Of a DNA stretch of 64,000 bases, positions 62,916-64,000 are shown piece by piece; the first letter of the stretch is position 1, and each line of letters opens with the position of its first letter. The notes under the pieces are model-generated. The model did no database searches. It worked only from the letters and a program-made list of their open reading frames with translations, and had not been told where the DNA came from. This DNA comes from Tricholoma matsutake (Eukaryota > Basidiomycota > Agaricomycetes > Agaricales > Tricholomataceae), in assembly GCA_026075535.2 (NCBI GenBank), contig AP026548.1:1798001-1862000 (forward strand), read 5' to 3'. The translations under genes were made by a program, and so were the position numbers.

Positions 62916-64000
62916 TCATCGCTGTTTATATGCTCCAAGGATTTTCTTGGCGTGTTTCAGGTTTCCCTCGGGTTCCCAGGAGTTATCCGAGGTCGGGTAT
63001 CTGACCCACTTCACTAAGAAGTGCATGGTCCTTCCTTTCTTTTTATGTCCGATGATCGCTTCCACTTCGTACTCCGATTCTCCTTCTATTAGATCCGGCG
63101 GAGGTTCTGGGAAGTTTGGACCATGCATCTCGGTTTCTTTATACGGGGTGAGGAGTGCGGCGTGGAATACTGGGTGTATTTTCCATTGGTTTGGTAGCTT
63201 CAGTCGGTAGGAGAGGGGGCTTAGAACCTTCTCGATGGAGAATGGTCCTTCTCTTTTGGGTGCGAGTTTCTTTGTCACATGCATCGTTTTGAGGTTCTTT
63301 GCTTCTAGCCACACCCTGTCTCCTTCTTTGAATGGCGTGAAGTGCCATGTAGTTCTTTCTGCCATCAGCTGTCTGGCCAATTCGTGAGTTGCCTTTGCTT
63401 CATCTCGGGCTTGTTGCAATGCGACTATTCGTTTCTCTATAGCCAGTATGTTTGTTTTCAGGTATGGGAGCGGGATCGCCTTTGGTTTGTAGCCCATCAT
63501 CAGGTAGAACAGGGAGCTTTTCTGGGTGGAGTGCGTCCTTTGGTTGTGCGTGAACTCTGCTGTTGGAAGGAAGTGCTTCCATTTCTCTTGGTTGTTTGAG
63601 CAGAAAATCCGCAGGTAGACTTCTACTTCCTGATTCACCTGTTCTGTTTCTCCGTTGGTCTGGGGGTGGTATGCCGTACTCATTGCCAGCTTGATTCTGA
63701 GCAATCTTCCTAATTCTTGGAATAGCTGCGAGGTGAACCTGGGATCCCTGTCCGATATTATCTTGTCTGGAAGGCCGAACCATTTGTAGACATAATCCAG
63801 ATAGAGGGTCGCTGCTCCCAATGCATCAATCATTTTCTTGCAAGGGATGAAAATTACCCCCTTCGTAAGCCCATGGTCTACCACGACCATGAGCGCATCA
63901 TAACCGTCGGACTCCGGTAGGTCAGTTATGAAATCAGTCGTCACCATTGCAAATGGCCTTGTCGCTTCGGATTTGATTGGTTGTAGGGGCAGTGTCGTCG
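62916..64000 (-). CDS. Gypsy 3 integrase with chromodomain (partial, runs off window)
   Basis: Open on the minus strand from the window edge region to 62916. The triad is intact: TTDFITDLPES, SDRDPRFTSQLFQEL, TNGETEQVNQEVEVYLRIF. Then LPTAEFTHNQRTHSTQKS, the SH3-like KEGDRVWLEAKNLKT, HPVFHAALLTPY, and a C-terminal chromodomain EGESEYEVEAIIGHKKKGRT with FLVKWVRYPTSDNSWEP. This is the best-preserved pol segment in the window, so gypsy 3 is probably the youngest element. Confidence 0.9.
   Translation of the reverse strand, partial: TTLPLQPIKSEATRPFAMVTTDFITDLPESDGYDALMVVVDHGLTKGVIFIPCKKMIDALGAATLYLDYVYKWFGLPDKIISDRDPRFTSQLFQELGRLLRIKLAMSTAYHPQTNGETEQVNQEVEVYLRIFCSNNQEKWKHFLPTAEFTHNQRTHSTQKSSLFYLMMGYKPKAIPLPYLKTNILAIEKRIVALQQARDEAKATHELARQLMAERTTWHFTPFKEGDRVWLEAKNLKTMHVTKKLAPKREGPFSIEKVLSPLSYRLKLPNQWKIHPVFHAALLTPYKETEMHGPNFPEPPPDLIEGESEYEVEAIIGHKKKGRTMHFLVKWVRYPTSDNSWEPEGNLKHAKKILGAYKQR

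Larger units (their letters stand above)
61395..64000 (-). mobile_element. Ty3/gypsy chromovirus element 3, 3' part
   Basis: 3' LTR 61395-62087, then (reading the minus strand backward) an extra zinc-knuckle ORF, chromodomain, integrase, and off the window edge. The left flank 5-mer is GACCT. Confidence 0.9.

Overview
The window looks like a transposon-dense region of a basidiomycete (Agaricomycotina-type) genome. The evidence is short introns of 50-65 nt with GT..AG ends, chromodomain Ty3/gypsy elements, Ty1/copia elements, hAT-type elements with 8-bp target duplications, and a transposase of the cysteine-cluster (CxC5/CxC6, KDZ-associated) kind found in mushroom-forming fungi. The species cannot be named from the sequence. 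No rRNA gene, CRISPR array or convincing functional tRNA gene is present.

Layout. 1-5.2 kb is the only ordinary genic stretch. It holds a possible small secreted peptide gene (915), an intron-rich gene ending at 3698, and a paralog of that gene's N-terminus at 4307. 5.2-9.7 kb holds two convergent paralogs of a PHD-like zinc-finger gene with the same leader repeat. One is split by an element with 590-bp inverted arms, the other by a solo LTR. 9.7-17.4 kb is a tandemly duplicated, decayed cysteine-rich gene carrying two hAT-like elements with perfect 8-bp duplications. 18-31 kb is two decayed copia elements riddled with hAT-like elements and a palindromic MITE. 31.4-33.5 and 34.8-37.5 kb are two large non-autonomous elements with CTTTACACT-type ends. 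34.4-44.0 kb is gypsy element 1, 45.5-51.4 kb gypsy element 2 (nearly complete) and 52.5-60.6 kb copia element 3. All three sit inside, or directly beside, one decayed hAT-type transposase gene whose pieces survive at 44.6-45.5 and 51.5-52.3 kb (a possible N-terminal part lies at 60.6-61.3 kb). Copia 3 itself contains the cysteine-cluster transposase element. 61.4-64.0 kb is the 3' half of gypsy element 3, which runs off the window.

The most unusual signal is a shared non-coding cargo found inside elements with quite different ends. It consists of (i) GAGC-AACT-GCTC hairpins, about two dozen copies with compensatory stem changes; (ii) repeating units of a GGCCCAAA..TTTGGGCC hairpin followed by an intron-like GTAAGTTTTT..CTAAC..TAG segment; and (iii) GC hairpins followed by T-runs. 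In the CTTTACACT-ended elements, tRNA-like box A/box B segments near the two ends point outward. This looks like one structured-RNA-like module carried by, or exchanged among, several DNA transposon families.

Nearly all transposon genes carry stops and frameshifts. The two LTRs of gypsy 1 differ almost only by transitions at CG/TG/CA positions, which suggests cytosine-methylation decay. Ancestral order can be read from the nesting because many target duplications are still exact.
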